Below are positions 18,206 to 29,812 of a stretch of DNA of 64,000 nucleotides, piece after piece (position 1 is the stretch's first letter; each line of letters opens with the position of its first letter). Source of the DNA: Tabrizicola_A sp964393035 (lineage in GTDB: Bacteria; Pseudomonadota; Alphaproteobacteria; Rhodobacterales; Rhodobacteraceae); assembly GCA_964393035.1 (NCBI GenBank), contig CAYMRX010000004.1:346993-410992 (forward strand), read 5' to 3'. The position numbers and the translations under genes were made by a program. Under the pieces are notes generated by a model that worked only from the letters and a program-made list of their open reading frames with translations, was not told where the DNA came from and ran no database searches.

Positions 18206-19378
18206 ATGCGCGCTGCCTTGACGATTTTTGCCATCTGGGCGGCGGGGCTTGGGGCGGCAGCGCAATTTGGCAAGATGTCGGTGGCTTATCCGGCGCTTGA
18301 AGGCATTTACGCGCAGCAAGCCGGCATTGGTATCGGCATCATGCTGTCGATTGTCGGCACCATCGGGTTGATTTTCGGCACCACGGCGGGGCTGTTCGTC
18401 GCGCGGATCGGCCCAAGACGGGCGATTGTCGCGGCTATGGCTTTGGGGGCGGCGGTCAGTGCCGTACAGACATGGTTCCCGCCCTATCCGGTGATGTTGG
18501 TGACGCGGGTGCTGGAAGGGGCCTCGCATCTGGCGATTGTCGTGGTCGGGCCAACGGCGATTGCGGGCCTGGCCTCGGGGCGCGGGCAGGGGGCGGCGAT
18601 GACGCTCTGGTCTTCCTTCTTTGGCGTGACATATGCGGTGTTGTTCTGGGTCGGGCCCGGGCTTTTGGCGAACCATGGGCCGGGCCTGTTGTTTGGCCTG
18701 CATGCCGGGTGGATGGCCATGCTGGCGCTGATCCTTTGGCTTTTGCTGCCCGCGGATGAGAAAACAAAGCCCGCCCCGGCGATGGGATCGCTGATCGGCG
18801 CGCATCGGGCGATCTATGCCTCGCCCTTCCTTGCCGCCCCGGCGATGGGCTTTGTCTGCTATACGGTCACATATGTCGCGGTATTGACGCTTTTGCCTGC
18901 ACAAATGGGCGATATGGGGGGATTTATCGGCGTCGCCATGCCGCTTGTGTCCATTGCGGTGTCCCTGACGCTGGGCGTCTGGTTGCTGGGGCGGATGGCG
19001 GCCGTGCAGCTGGTGCAGGCGGGCTTTGCCGCGGCCATCCTCGCCGCGTTTGGGCTGTGGCTGGCTTGGGGTGGGGCTTTGGCGGTGGGATTTGCGCTTG
19101 GCCTCGCCGCCAGCCTTGGCATCGTGCAAGGCGCGAGTTTCGCGGCCTTGGCCCAGTTGAACCCCGAAGCCGAAGATCGCGCCAAGGCGGCCGGAGCGAT
19201 TGCGCAATTGGGCAATCTGGGCACCACAGCGGGCACGCCACTTTTGGTTTGGGCGATGGAACAGGCCGGTCACACCGGCCTTGCCCTGTTTCTGATCGGC
19301 TTTTCAATGCTGGGAATTGTGATCCATGCCGCGCAACACCGGCGGCGGATCAGCGTTGAACCGCGCCCCCTGCGCTGA
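18206..19378 (+). CDS. MFS transporter (CynX/NarK-like)
   Basis: A 390-aa major facilitator protein with 12 predicted helices. The ATG at 18206 follows an AAAGGAA ribosome-binding site. Motif A is recognisable between helices 2 and 3 (GLFVARIGPRRAIVAA). A pair of long hydrophobic stretches, GQGAAMTLWSSFFGVTYAVLF and GFVCYTVTYVAVLTLLP, resembles the CynX/NimT-like branch. The substrate cannot be inferred. The last 29 bp overlap the convergent rhodanese gene. Confidence 0.87.
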   Translation: MRAALTIFAIWAAGLGAAAQFGKMSVAYPALEGIYAQQAGIGIGIMLSIVGTIGLIFGTTAGLFVARIGPRRAIVAAMALGAAVSAVQTWFPPYPVMLVTRVLEGASHLAIVVVGPTAIAGLASGRGQGAAMTLWSSFFGVTYAVLFWVGPGLLANHGPGLLFGLHAGWMAMLALILWLLLPADEKTKPAPAMGSLIGAHRAIYASPFLAAPAMGFVCYTVTYVAVLTLLPAQMGDMGGFIGVAMPLVSIAVSLTLGVWLLGRMAAVQLVQAGFAAAILAAFGLWLAWGGALAVGFALGLAASLGIVQGASFAALAQLNPEAEDRAKAAGAIAQLGNLGTTAGTPLLVWAMEQAGHTGLALFLIGFSMLGIVIHAAQHRRRISVEPRPLR

Positions 19379-19703
19379 CCCAATCGCCAAAGCCGCCGAT
19401 GTTATGGGCGGTATAGCCCATGCGCTCCAACACCTGCGCCGCTTGCCCGGCGCGGCCGCCGACGGCACAGAACACCGCCACGGGCTTTGTCGGGTCCAGC
19501 CGCGCATCATGGTCGGGGCCTTGCGCATTGGCCTTCAGCGGCACCAAGGACAGCGGGATATGCACCCCGCCCTTGGCCGTGCCCGAGACGGCGATTTCCC
19601 CCGCCTCGCGCACATCAAGCAGCGTGACTTCCCCCTTGGCCGCCAGTGCGACGGCATCGGCCGCAGTGAAGCGCGGGGCGGAAGAACCAAAGATTTTGAA
19701 CAT
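19350..19703 (-). CDS. Rhodanese-like domain protein
   Basis: A 117-aa single rhodanese domain. The active-site loop is FCAVGGRAGQAA, with the catalytic cysteine near residue 77; LLDVREAGEIAVSG carries the conserved DVRE segment and HIPLS the usual middle motif. Such small proteins move sulfane sulfur between thiols, though the acceptor is not known here. It is divergent from uvrA and converges on the MFS gene with a 29-bp 3' overlap. Confidence 0.9.
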   Translation of the reverse strand: MFKIFGSSAPRFTAADAVALAAKGEVTLLDVREAGEIAVSGTAKGGVHIPLSLVPLKANAQGPDHDARLDPTKPVAVFCAVGGRAGQAAQVLERMGYTAHNIGGFGDWVSAGGAVQR

Positions 19704-19776
19704 GGGGAAAGCCTTTCGGGCAGGGTTTTCGCAAACATATTCCTGGCCTGGAATTTGTAAAGCCCTAGGCGGCAGG

Positions 19777-19791
19777 GTTCACCCTATGTTC
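19777..19791 (+). promoter_or_regulatory. LexA (SOS) box upstream of uvrA
   Basis: GTTC at 19777-19780 and GTTC at 19788-19791 are separated by exactly seven bases. GTTC-N7-GTTC is the known LexA-binding sequence of Rhodobacter-type alphaproteobacteria. It sits 65 bp before the uvrA start, where LexA would block RNA polymerase. Confidence 0.75.
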
Positions 19792-19855
19792 ACATTTTCT
19801 GGTTGGAAAGCGGGGCAATTCCTCCTACATCTGGGCGGGTCTGGTGGGGTGCAAC

Positions 19856-22714
<2,859 letters not shown>

Positions 22715-22733
22715 GGGGGGCGTTCTGGCCGCT

Positions 22734-22758
22734 CCTGATTTTTCGCCGAAAAATCAGG
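22734..22758 (+). terminator. Terminator of uvrA
   Basis: CCTGATTTTT (22734-22743) pairs perfectly with AAAAATCAGG (22749-22758) around the loop CGCCG. It lies 20 bp after the uvrA stop. The 226 bp from here to 22984 hold no recognisable gene or other element. Confidence 0.6.
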
Positions 22759-22984
22759 CCCGTTTCATCCTGCAGGTTGAAATCCGAAAGAATCGGCACC
22801 GTCTTGTTTGCTTATTTGGCTTGGAAATTCCGGCATGTGTTCAGCCAATGCCAAGGTGGGCATCAGCGCAGGCCCCGGCACCTTGGCCGCGTTAACCTTT
22901 ACGGCCGTTACCTTGGCATCAACGTGGTGGCGATCTTCGCCTCCCCGCCCTTTTGTTGCGTATCGGGTCAGGCCTTATCGAATC

Positions 22985-23398
22985 TCAGGCATTGAACAGG
23001 GCGGCAATCTCGGTCTGTTTCAGACCCAACAGCGCCAGCGCCTGATCTTCCCGCTCCACCACCCGGACCAGAACCTGATCCAGCCCATCCCAGCTTTTGC
23101 GTGCCATATTGGCCAATTGCTGTGCCGCCCGATGCGGGGCGTAAAACACCACGATCCTTTCGCCGCGCTTTGGCAAAAGGTCTTCGGCCATGCGGGCCTG
23201 CGTTTGCATGAGGGCAGGAAAATTCCGCTCCACCCCGGTGACGCCAGACAGATCACAAAGCTGCCGCATGGTGTCGTGGTGGTCGGGATGGCGGGCGACG
23301 GCGGCCACGGCCGCCAAAGACTCAGCAAGAGTGACCTGTCCCGAATAGGCGAAAATCGCGAGATTGAGCCGGGGCAGGACTTGATACTGAACAGACAT
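22985..23398 (-). CDS. Hypothetical protein, possibly STAS/SpoIIAA-like fold
   Basis: A 137-aa protein I do not firmly recognise. It begins MSVQYQVLPRLNLAIFAYSGQVTLAESL; the ATG at 23398 is preferred over a start five codons upstream. The alternation of short beta strands and helices, with a YSG-x-VT-x-x-E start and MRQLCDLSGVTGVE, resembles small SpoIIAA-like/STAS proteins, but the link is only by pattern. It lies downstream of mmsA on the same strand with a 71-bp gap. Confidence 0.65.
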   Translation of the reverse strand: MSVQYQVLPRLNLAIFAYSGQVTLAESLAAVAAVARHPDHHDTMRQLCDLSGVTGVERNFPALMQTQARMAEDLLPKRGERIVVFYAPHRAAQQLANMARKSWDGLDQVLVRVVEREDQALALLGLKQTEIAALFNA

Positions 23399-23446
23399 GG
23401 GGTTGCGCCACAATCAGACTATGAAGCCTGACAACAGCACAACCCC

Positions 23447-23474
23447 GGTCCGCAATCAATGGTCCGCAATCAAT
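23447..23474. repeat. Perfect 14-bp tandem duplication at the mmsA 3' end
   Basis: GGTCCGCAATCAAT occurs twice head to tail (23447-23460 and 23461-23474). The second copy contains the mmsA stop codon, so the duplication added a spare copy of the gene's end. Confidence 0.9.
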
Positions 23475-24969
23475 CCAATTGCTTGAAGTTGAGCGAAGCG
23501 CCTTCCTTGATGCCCGAGAACCAGCGCGCGGTGACGGTTTTGGTCTTGGTATAGAAGCGGAAGGCGTCGGGGCCGTATTGATTCAGATCGCCAAAGGCCG
23601 ATTTCTTCCAGCCGCCGAAGGAGTAGTAGGACAAGGGCACCGGGATCGGGAAGTTGATGCCCACCATGCCGACATTGACGCGGGAGGCGAAATCGCGCGC
23701 GGTGTCGCCATCGGCGGTGAAGATCGCCGTGCCGTTGCCGTATTCGTTGTCCATCACCAGCTTCAGCGCGTCTTCATAGCTGTCCTTGCGGACGGTCGAG
23801 AGGACCGGGCCGAAGATTTCCTGTTTGTAGATGTCCATCTCGGGGGTCACACGGTCAAATAGGGTCGGGCCGACGAAGAAGCCGTTCTCATAGCCTTGAA
23901 TTTTGATCCCGCGACCATCAACGACGAGTTCCGCCCCCTGAGCTTCGCCCGAACCGATCAGCCCGTTGATCCGGTCGCGCGCCTGCGCGGTGATGACAGG
24001 GCCAAAGTCCACGTCCTCGCCCGCGGTATAGGGACCGACCTTCAGCTTTTCGATGCGGGAAACCAGCTTGCCCACCAGCGCATCGGCGGTTTTCTCGCCG
24101 ACCGGCACCGCGACCGAGATTGCCATGCAGCGTTCGCCTGCCGCGCCAAAACCGGCGCCCACCAGCGCATCGGCGGCCTTGTCGAGATCGGCGTCGGGCA
24201 TGATGATCATGTGGTTCTTGGCGCCGCCAAAGCACTGGGCGCGCTTGCCGTTGGCCGCAGCGCGGCCATAGATATACTGCGCGATCGGGGTCGATCCGAC
24301 AAAGCCGACACCCTGAATGGTTTCATGGTCCAGAATACCGTCAACGATTTCCTTGTCGCCGTTCACCACCTGCAACACGCCATCCGGCAGCCCGGCCTCT
24401 TTCAGAAGCTCGGCCAGGAACAGCGAGGTCGAGGGCACGCGCTCGGACGGTTTCAGGATCATCGCATTGCCGCAAGCCAGCGCCGGGCCCATTTTCCACA
24501 AGGGGATCATGGCCGGGAAGTTGAAGGGCGTGATGCCCGCCACGACGCCAAGCGCCTGACGCATGGCATAGATGTCGATGCCCGGTCCGGCGTTGTCGGT
24601 CATCTCGCCTTTCAGGAAGGCGGGCGCGCCCATGCAGACCTCGATCACCTCAAGGCCGCGCTGCACATCGCCGCGGGCGTCGGGCAGGGTCTTGCCATGC
24701 TCGACGCTGACGAGTTCCGCCAGCTTGTCCATATGCTTGTTGATAAGCGCGCCAAAGGCCATCATCACCCGCGCGCGGCGCTGGGGGTTGGTGGCGGCCC
24801 AGCCGACTTGCGCCTTGGCAGCGTCGGCAATGGCGGCGTTCAACTCGGCCACGGTGGCCAGCGCAACCTTGGCCTGCACCTCGCCGGTGGCGGGGTTCAT
24901 GATGTCGGCAAAGCGGCCCGAAGTGCCTGCAACCAGCTTGCCGTTGATCCAGTGACCGATCTCTTTCAT
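23470..24969 (-). CDS. mmsA: CoA-acylating methylmalonate-semialdehyde dehydrogenase
   Basis: A 499-aa aldehyde dehydrogenase converting (methyl)malonate semialdehyde to propionyl- or acetyl-CoA with NAD+ and CoA, in valine, inositol and beta-alanine catabolism. The catalytic cysteine is Cys281 (GERCMAIS), the oxyanion region is PFNFPAM (148-154), and GGAKNH at 248-253 has Asn where most ALDHs have the general-base Glu, a hallmark of this subfamily. The start at 24969 gives the family N-terminus MKEIGHWINGKLVAG. A divergent LysR regulator shares the 103-bp promoter region. Confidence 0.94.
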   Translation of the reverse strand: MKEIGHWINGKLVAGTSGRFADIMNPATGEVQAKVALATVAELNAAIADAAKAQVGWAATNPQRRARVMMAFGALINKHMDKLAELVSVEHGKTLPDARGDVQRGLEVIEVCMGAPAFLKGEMTDNAGPGIDIYAMRQALGVVAGITPFNFPAMIPLWKMGPALACGNAMILKPSERVPSTSLFLAELLKEAGLPDGVLQVVNGDKEIVDGILDHETIQGVGFVGSTPIAQYIYGRAAANGKRAQCFGGAKNHMIIMPDADLDKAADALVGAGFGAAGERCMAISVAVPVGEKTADALVGKLVSRIEKLKVGPYTAGEDVDFGPVITAQARDRINGLIGSGEAQGAELVVDGRGIKIQGYENGFFVGPTLFDRVTPEMDIYKQEIFGPVLSTVRKDSYEDALKLVMDNEYGNGTAIFTADGDTARDFASRVNVGMVGINFPIPVPLSYYSFGGWKKSAFGDLNQYGPDAFRFYTKTKTVTARWFSGIKEGASLNFKQLD

Positions 24970-25034
24970 GGGGAATCCTCCTGATTTGGCCGCGAGAATA
25001 GTCTTGCGGAAATGCCGTGAAAAGCGCCAAGGTG

Positions 25035-25059
25035 GCAAAAGCGTTTTGCATTATTGCAA
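25035..25059. promoter_or_regulatory. Candidate LysR operator between mmsA and its divergent regulator
   Basis: Two overlapping inverted repeats lie in the 103-bp divergent spacer: GCAAAA-GCG-TTTTGC (25035-25049) and TTGCA-TTAT-TGCAA (25046-25059). LysR-type regulators typically bind such dyads and control both themselves and the divergent gene; the binding itself is inferred. Confidence 0.5.
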
Positions 25060-25072
25060 TATGGGGAAGCCG

Positions 25073-25975
25073 ATGGACTGGGATGATCTGCGCGTATTCC
25101 TTGCCGTGGCGCGCACGGAAAGCCTGTCGGCGGCGGGAAAGCGGCTGAAGATTGATCCGGCGACCGTCGGGCGGCGGGTGGCGCGGCTGGAGGAGGCGCT
25201 GGCGGCGCGGCTTTTCGTCAAAAGCCCACAAGGCTATGCCCTGACCGAGGCCGGCGCGCGATTGGTGCCGCAGGCCGAGGCGGCCGAGGCCGCGCTGCGC
25301 GGGGTGGGCGAGGTCACCTCTGGTCCCGAAGGACTGACCGGCCTCATCCGCATCGGCGCGCCGGATGGCTGCGCCAATTACCTGTTGCCGCAGGTCTTGG
25401 CGCGGATTTGCGATGCCAATCCGGGGTTGGAGGTGCAACTGGTGGCGCTTCCCCGTGTTTTCAACCTGTCGAAACGCGAGGCAGATATGGCCATCGGCGT
25501 CTCCCGCCCCGAAGCCGGGCGGCTGACGGTGCAAAAGCTGACCGATTACCGCCTGCATCTGGCGGCAAGCCAGCAGTATCTCGCACAGCATCCGCCGATC
25601 ACCACCCGCGCCGATCTGGGCGGGCATCGGCTGGTTGGCTATATTCCCGACATGATCTTTGACAAGGAACTCGACTATCTGGCCGAACTGGGGTTGGCCG
25701 CGCCGCCCTTGGCGTCAAATTCGGTTTCGGTGCAACTGAACTTTCTGCGGGCCGGGGCCGGGGTGGGGGTGGTGCATGATTTCGCCCTGCCGTCGGCCCC
25801 CGATCTGATGCGAATCCTGCCGCAAGACATCAGCCTGACGCGGGCCTTTTGGTTGATCCGCCATGCCGACGATGCCCGCGTGACCCGGCTGAACCGCTTT
25901 GCCGAAGCCCTCGTGCGCGAATCCCGTGCGGAAATGGCGCGGTTGGAAGCGGCCACAACCCAAGGTCACGCTTGA
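25073..25975 (+). CDS. LysR family transcriptional regulator
   Basis: A 300-aa LysR-type regulator. The winged helix-turn-helix is at the N-terminus (LRVFLAVARTESLSAAGKRLKIDPATVGRRVARLEEALAARLF) and a substrate-binding domain follows from about residue 85. The start at 25073 (MDWDDLRVF) with GGGGAAG upstream is preferred over an ATG at 25061. Its divergence from mmsA suggests it regulates branched-chain or inositol catabolism through semialdehyde-derived inducers, but this rests on position only. Confidence 0.92.
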   Translation: MDWDDLRVFLAVARTESLSAAGKRLKIDPATVGRRVARLEEALAARLFVKSPQGYALTEAGARLVPQAEAAEAALRGVGEVTSGPEGLTGLIRIGAPDGCANYLLPQVLARICDANPGLEVQLVALPRVFNLSKREADMAIGVSRPEAGRLTVQKLTDYRLHLAASQQYLAQHPPITTRADLGGHRLVGYIPDMIFDKELDYLAELGLAAPPLASNSVSVQLNFLRAGAGVGVVHDFALPSAPDLMRILPQDISLTRAFWLIRHADDARVTRLNRFAEALVRESRAEMARLEAATTQGHA

Positions 25976-26034
25976 CAGAATCTCTGCGCGGCCCGACGCT
26001 TCCTTGGACAACCACGCATCAATGGGAGGTGCCG

Positions 26035-26469
26035 ATGCTTGTCAGTCAGATCCTGAAATCCAAGGGCTCCGAGGGGGTTGTCACCGTGCAACCCGGTCTT
26101 TCCGTCGCTCAGGCCGCCGAGGTTCTGTCGCAAAAGAAGATCGGCGCGCTGGTGATCTCGAAAGACGGCAAGACGCTGGCCGGGATCGTTTCGGAACGCG
26201 ACATCGTGCGAGAGGTCGGGCGGCGCGGCGCAACCTGTCTGAGCGACAACGTGGAAAGCATCATGACGGCCCGCGTCGTCACCTGCGTCCGCGCCGATCA
26301 GACCGATGTCGTGTTGCAGAAGATGACCGATGGCCGTTTCCGCCATATTCCGGTGATCGAGGGGGGGCAACTGGTCGGCCTGATCTCCATCGGGGATGTG
26401 GTCAAGGCCCGTCTGTCTGAGCTTTCCATGGAAAAAGACGCGCTTGAGGGCATGATCAAGGGGTTCTAA
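26035..26469 (+). CDS. CBS-domain protein (tandem CBS pair)
   Basis: A 144-aa protein made almost entirely of two CBS motifs, about residues 8-65 (TVQPGLSVAQAAEVLSQKKI, then GIVSERDIVREV) and 78-135 (RVVTCVRADQTDVVLQKM, then GLISIGDVVKARL). Such pairs bind adenine nucleotides such as AMP, ATP or NADH and usually act as energy sensors; the target protein is unknown. The ATG at 26035 follows GGGAGGT. It lies between a LysR gene and coaD. Confidence 0.92.
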   Translation: MLVSQILKSKGSEGVVTVQPGLSVAQAAEVLSQKKIGALVISKDGKTLAGIVSERDIVREVGRRGATCLSDNVESIMTARVVTCVRADQTDVVLQKMTDGRFRHIPVIEGGQLVGLISIGDVVKARLSELSMEKDALEGMIKGF

Positions 26470-26494
26470 GCCACCGTTCCGGCGGCAAAAAAGG

Positions 26495-26537
26495 GCTTGC
26501 GCGGGCAGGCGCAATAATGTTGCGTGTCCGCGCAAGG
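26495..26537. promoter_or_regulatory. Long nested hairpin in the coaD 5' region
   Basis: GCTTGCGCGG (26495-26504) pairs with CCGCGCAAGGC (26527-26537, one bulge), and GCGCAA/TTGCGT nests inside it around TAATG. It ends four bases before the coaD ribosome-binding site (GGGAGG). It could terminate the CBS gene or modulate coaD translation; there is no T tail. Confidence 0.4.
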
Positions 26538-26551
26538 CTTTGGGAGGCTTC

Positions 26552-27052
26552 ATGCGCATCGGTCTATACCCCGGCACCTTTGACCCGATCACCATGGGTC
26601 ATACCGATATCATTCAGCGTGCGACCGCCTTGGTGGATCGGCTGGTGATCGGGGTGGCAATCAACCGCGACAAGGGGCCGTTGTTCACGCTGGAAGAACG
26701 CGTCGCGATGGTCGAGGCGGAATGCGCGCCGATTGCCGCCAAGTCCGGCTGCGAGATCGTCGTGCATCCGTTTGAAAACCTGCTGATCGACTGCGCCCGC
26801 GATGTAGAGGCAGGGGTCATCATCCGGGGTCTGCGTGCGGTGGCGGATTTTGAATATGAATTCCAGATGGTTGGCATGAACCGGGCGATGGATGCCAGCA
26901 TCGAGACAGTGTTTCTGATGGCAGATGCACGCAGGCAGGCGATTGCTTCGAAACTGGTCAAGGAAATTGCCCGGCTGGGCGGCGATGTGTCGAAATTCGT
27001 GCCGCCGGCGGTGGAAACCGCGTTGAAAGCCCGGCTCAAGCGCGGGGCATGA
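26552..27052 (+). CDS. coaD: Phosphopantetheine adenylyltransferase
   Basis: CoaD makes dephospho-CoA from 4'-phosphopantetheine and ATP, the penultimate step of CoA synthesis. The 166-aa product begins MRIGLYPGTFDPITMGHTDI, containing the TFDP and GH nucleotidyltransferase motif (T/H-x-G-H), and has RGLRAVADFEYEFQM and the C-terminal ISSxx-equivalent region KEIARLGGDVSKFVP. Start 26552 has GGGAGG upstream; the in-frame start four codons earlier is inside that site. Confidence 0.96.
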   Translation: MRIGLYPGTFDPITMGHTDIIQRATALVDRLVIGVAINRDKGPLFTLEERVAMVEAECAPIAAKSGCEIVVHPFENLLIDCARDVEAGVIIRGLRAVADFEYEFQMVGMNRAMDASIETVFLMADARRQAIASKLVKEIARLGGDVSKFVPPAVETALKARLKRGA

Positions 27053-27121
27053 AGCGCGGGCTCGCTTGACCAATGCTTTGGCCTCTGGCATGGCCTGTGG
27101 CCAAGCAAAGGACTTGATCAA

Positions 27122-28867
27122 ATGAACCTCTTCGCCGAAATCCGCGTCGCTGTTGTCGATGCCTTGGGCCAGATGGCCGCCGATGGCGCCTTGCCCGCAG
27201 GCCTTGACCTTTCCGCCGTCTCGGTCGAACCGCCGCGCGATGCCGCCCATGGCGATATGGCGACCAATGCCGCGATGGTGCTGTCAAAGCCCGCCGCCAT
27301 GCAGCCGCGCGCGATTGCCGAAGCCTTGGCCGCCAAACTGGCCGCCGATCCGCGCATCACCAAGGCCGAGGTTGCCGGGCCGGGGTTCCTGAACCTGCGC
27401 CTGTCGCCCTTGGTCTGGCAGGGCGTCGTCAAGGCCGCGCTGGTCGAAGGCGGGGCTTTTGGCCGCTCTGAGATCGGGCAGGGCGCCAAGGTCAACGTCG
27501 AATTCGTCTCGGCCAACCCCACCGGCCCGATGCATGTCGGCCATGTGCGGGGCGCGGTGGTGGGCGATGCGCTGTCGAACCTGCTGGCCTTTGCCGGCTG
27601 GAACGTGACGCGCGAATATTACATCAATGACGGTGGCGCGCAGGTCGATGTGCTGGCGCGGTCGGCCTTTGAGCGCTACCGCGAGGCGAACGGGCTGGAG
27701 CCGGAGATTCGCGAAGGGCTTTACCCCGGCGATTACCTCATCCCGGTGGGCGAGGCGCTGAAGGCCAAATATGGCACCAGCCTGCTTGAAAAGCCCGAAT
27801 CCGACTGGCTGCAAGATGTTCGCAACTTTGCCACCGAAATGATGCTGGCGATGATCCGCGAGGATCTGGCCACGCTTGGCGTGCGGATGGACATCTATTC
27901 GTCCGAAAAGGCGCTTTACGGCACGGGCGAGATTGAAGCGGCGATCGAAACCCTGCGCGGCATGGATCTGATCTATGACGGCGTGCTGGAGCCGCCGAAA
28001 GGCAAGACCCCGGAAGATTGGGAGCCGCGCGAACAGACCCTGTTCCGCTCCACCGCGCATGGCGACGATGTGGACCGCCCGGTGAAGAAATCGGACGGAA
28101 GCTGGACCTATTTCGCCCCCGATATCGCCTATCACTACAACAAGGTCCGCCGCGGCTTTGACATGCTGATCGACATTTTTGGTGCCGACCATGGCGGCTA
28201 TGTCAAACGCATGAAGGCGGCGGTTTCGGCCTTGTCGGGCGGAAAAGTTCCCTTGGATATCAAGCTGATCCAACTGGTGAAGCTCTACAAGAACGGCGAA
28301 CCCTTCAAGATGTCGAAGCGCGCGGGCACCTTCGTGACCCTGCGCGATGTGGTGGAGGAGGCGGGCGCCGATGTGACCCGCTTCATCATGCTGACGCGCA
28401 AGAACGACGTGGCCCTGGATTTCGACTTTGCCAAGGTCTTGGAGCAGTCGAAAGACAATCCGGTGTTTTATGTGCAATACGCCAATGCCCGGATCAACTC
28501 GGTGATCCGCAAGGCGCGTGAGGCGGGGATCGCTTGCGATGACGCCACCTTGGCCAGCCTTGACCTGTCGGGTCTGACCCATGAGGCCGAGATTGAGCTG
28601 GCCAAGAAGATCGCCGAATGGCCGCGTCTGGTCGAGATCGCCGCCAAGGGGAACGAGCCGCATCGTGTGGCCTTCTACCTTTATGAACTGGCCTCCGACC
28701 TCCATGGCTTGTGGAACCGTGGCAACGACGATCTATCCCTGCGCTTCTATCAGGAGGGCAATGCCGCAACATCTGCGACAAAAATCGCGCTTGCCCGCGC
28801 CACGGGCGTTGTGATCGGCTGCGGCTTGGGTATCTTGGGCGTCACCCCGGTCGAGGAGATGCGGTAA
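27122..28867 (+). CDS. argS: Arginyl-tRNA synthetase
   Basis: A 581-aa class I aminoacyl-tRNA synthetase. The HIGH motif appears as HVGH in SANPTGPMHVGHVRGA (about residue 140) and the second signature as KMSKRAG in PFKMSKRAGTF. The N-terminal Add-1 domain that recognises the tRNA D-loop and the C-terminal DALR anticodon-binding domain (ARINSVIRKA to the end) are present. It heads a plus-strand run with the SPOR, nagZ, scpA and scpB genes. Confidence 0.96.
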   Translation: MNLFAEIRVAVVDALGQMAADGALPAGLDLSAVSVEPPRDAAHGDMATNAAMVLSKPAAMQPRAIAEALAAKLAADPRITKAEVAGPGFLNLRLSPLVWQGVVKAALVEGGAFGRSEIGQGAKVNVEFVSANPTGPMHVGHVRGAVVGDALSNLLAFAGWNVTREYYINDGGAQVDVLARSAFERYREANGLEPEIREGLYPGDYLIPVGEALKAKYGTSLLEKPESDWLQDVRNFATEMMLAMIREDLATLGVRMDIYSSEKALYGTGEIEAAIETLRGMDLIYDGVLEPPKGKTPEDWEPREQTLFRSTAHGDDVDRPVKKSDGSWTYFAPDIAYHYNKVRRGFDMLIDIFGADHGGYVKRMKAAVSALSGGKVPLDIKLIQLVKLYKNGEPFKMSKRAGTFVTLRDVVEEAGADVTRFIMLTRKNDVALDFDFAKVLEQSKDNPVFYVQYANARINSVIRKAREAGIACDDATLASLDLSGLTHEAEIELAKKIAEWPRLVEIAAKGNEPHRVAFYLYELASDLHGLWNRGNDDLSLRFYQEGNAATSATKIALARATGVVIGCGLGILGVTPVEEMR

Positions 28868-28942
28868 ACCGTGCCCCGTCCGTTCGAGCAGGCAAAGAAT
28901 AAGCCCCAGCGGCATGTATCGCGGGGCGGGCGAGGCGACAGC

Positions 28943-29809
28943 ATGGCGGAACTCGACTACGATCATTTTGACAGCGGCTATGCGGCGGCAGAGCCGCGCT
29001 TTGGCCGCATTTCCCAAATGGGGGGGGCGGCCTTGTCGGTGGCCCTTTTGTTGGGCGGGGTGGTCTGGGGCTATCAACTCGCGATGCGCGATGTGACCGG
29101 CATTCCGGTGATCCGTGCCGTGGGCGGGCCGATGCGGCAGGCGCCTGCGGTGCCGGGCGGGTCTGAAACCTCGCATCAGGGGCTGTCGGTCAATGCGGTT
29201 GCGGCCGCGGGCACGGCTCTTCCCTTGCCTGAAACCCTGCGTCTGGCACCAAAGCCGATGGATCTGGCCGACGAAGATATCGCCGGGATGGAGCCGTTGG
29301 AGCCCGCGGGCGACGCCACACTGGCCGCCGCCGTGGCCGAGATTTCCCCCATTGCGGCCGCAGCACCTGCGGCCTTGCCGCAACCGACACCCGAAGCCTT
29401 GCCCGCCACGCAAGAAGATGCCGTTGCCGCCGCCTTGGCCGAAGCCCTTGGGCTGGAGGAACCCGCCGCGGCCCCGCAAGGGGAAGTGGTGGCCAGTCTT
29501 GAGGCCGTCACGGAAACTGCGGCCCCGGCTACTGAGATTGCCTATGACACCATCGCCCCCGGCACCTTGCTGGTGCAGCTTGGTGCTTTTGACGATCAGG
29601 AAAAGGCCCGTGCCGAATGGGCGCGTCTGACCGGAAGCTTTGCCGAGTTGATGGGCGGCAAGGCGCTGGTGATCCAGCCCGCGCAAAGCGGCGGCAAGAC
29701 GTTCTACCGTCTGCGCGCGCATGGCTTTGCCACCGATGATGACACCCGCCGGTTCTGCACCGCGATGCTGGCCGAAAATGCCACCTGCATCCCGGTTGCG
29801 CAGCGTTAA
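28943..29809 (+). CDS. SPOR-domain membrane protein
   Basis: A 288-aa protein with one transmembrane helix near residues 25-46 (GGAALSVALLLGGVVWGYQLA), a Pro/Ala-rich periplasmic linker of about 150 residues and a C-terminal SPOR domain (LLVQLGAFDDQEKARAEWARL, then FYRLRAHGFATDDDTRRFC). SPOR domains bind denuded glycan strands at the division site, so a role in septation is likely. An in-frame GTG at 28871, 3 bp after argS, would add 24 basic residues; the ATG at 28943 is preferred because the sequence becomes protein-like there. Followed by nagZ 3 bp later. Confidence 0.88.
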   Translation: MAELDYDHFDSGYAAAEPRFGRISQMGGAALSVALLLGGVVWGYQLAMRDVTGIPVIRAVGGPMRQAPAVPGGSETSHQGLSVNAVAAAGTALPLPETLRLAPKPMDLADEDIAGMEPLEPAGDATLAAAVAEISPIAAAAPAALPQPTPEALPATQEDAVAAALAEALGLEEPAAAPQGEVVASLEAVTETAAPATEIAYDTIAPGTLLVQLGAFDDQEKARAEWARLTGSFAELMGGKALVIQPAQSGGKTFYRLRAHGFATDDDTRRFCTAMLAENATCIPVAQR

Positions 29810-29812
29810 GCC

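Noticed and set aside
16709..19273. 854-codon open frame on the minus strand opposite lpdA and the MFS gene
   Set aside because: It is a shadow of two well-recognised plus-strand genes in GC-rich DNA; its product is rich in Arg, Gln, His and Pro and matches no family.
22777..23431. Plus-strand ORFs between uvrA and mmsA
   Set aside because: They run antisense to the 137-aa minus-strand protein or consist of low-complexity, non-protein-like sequence.
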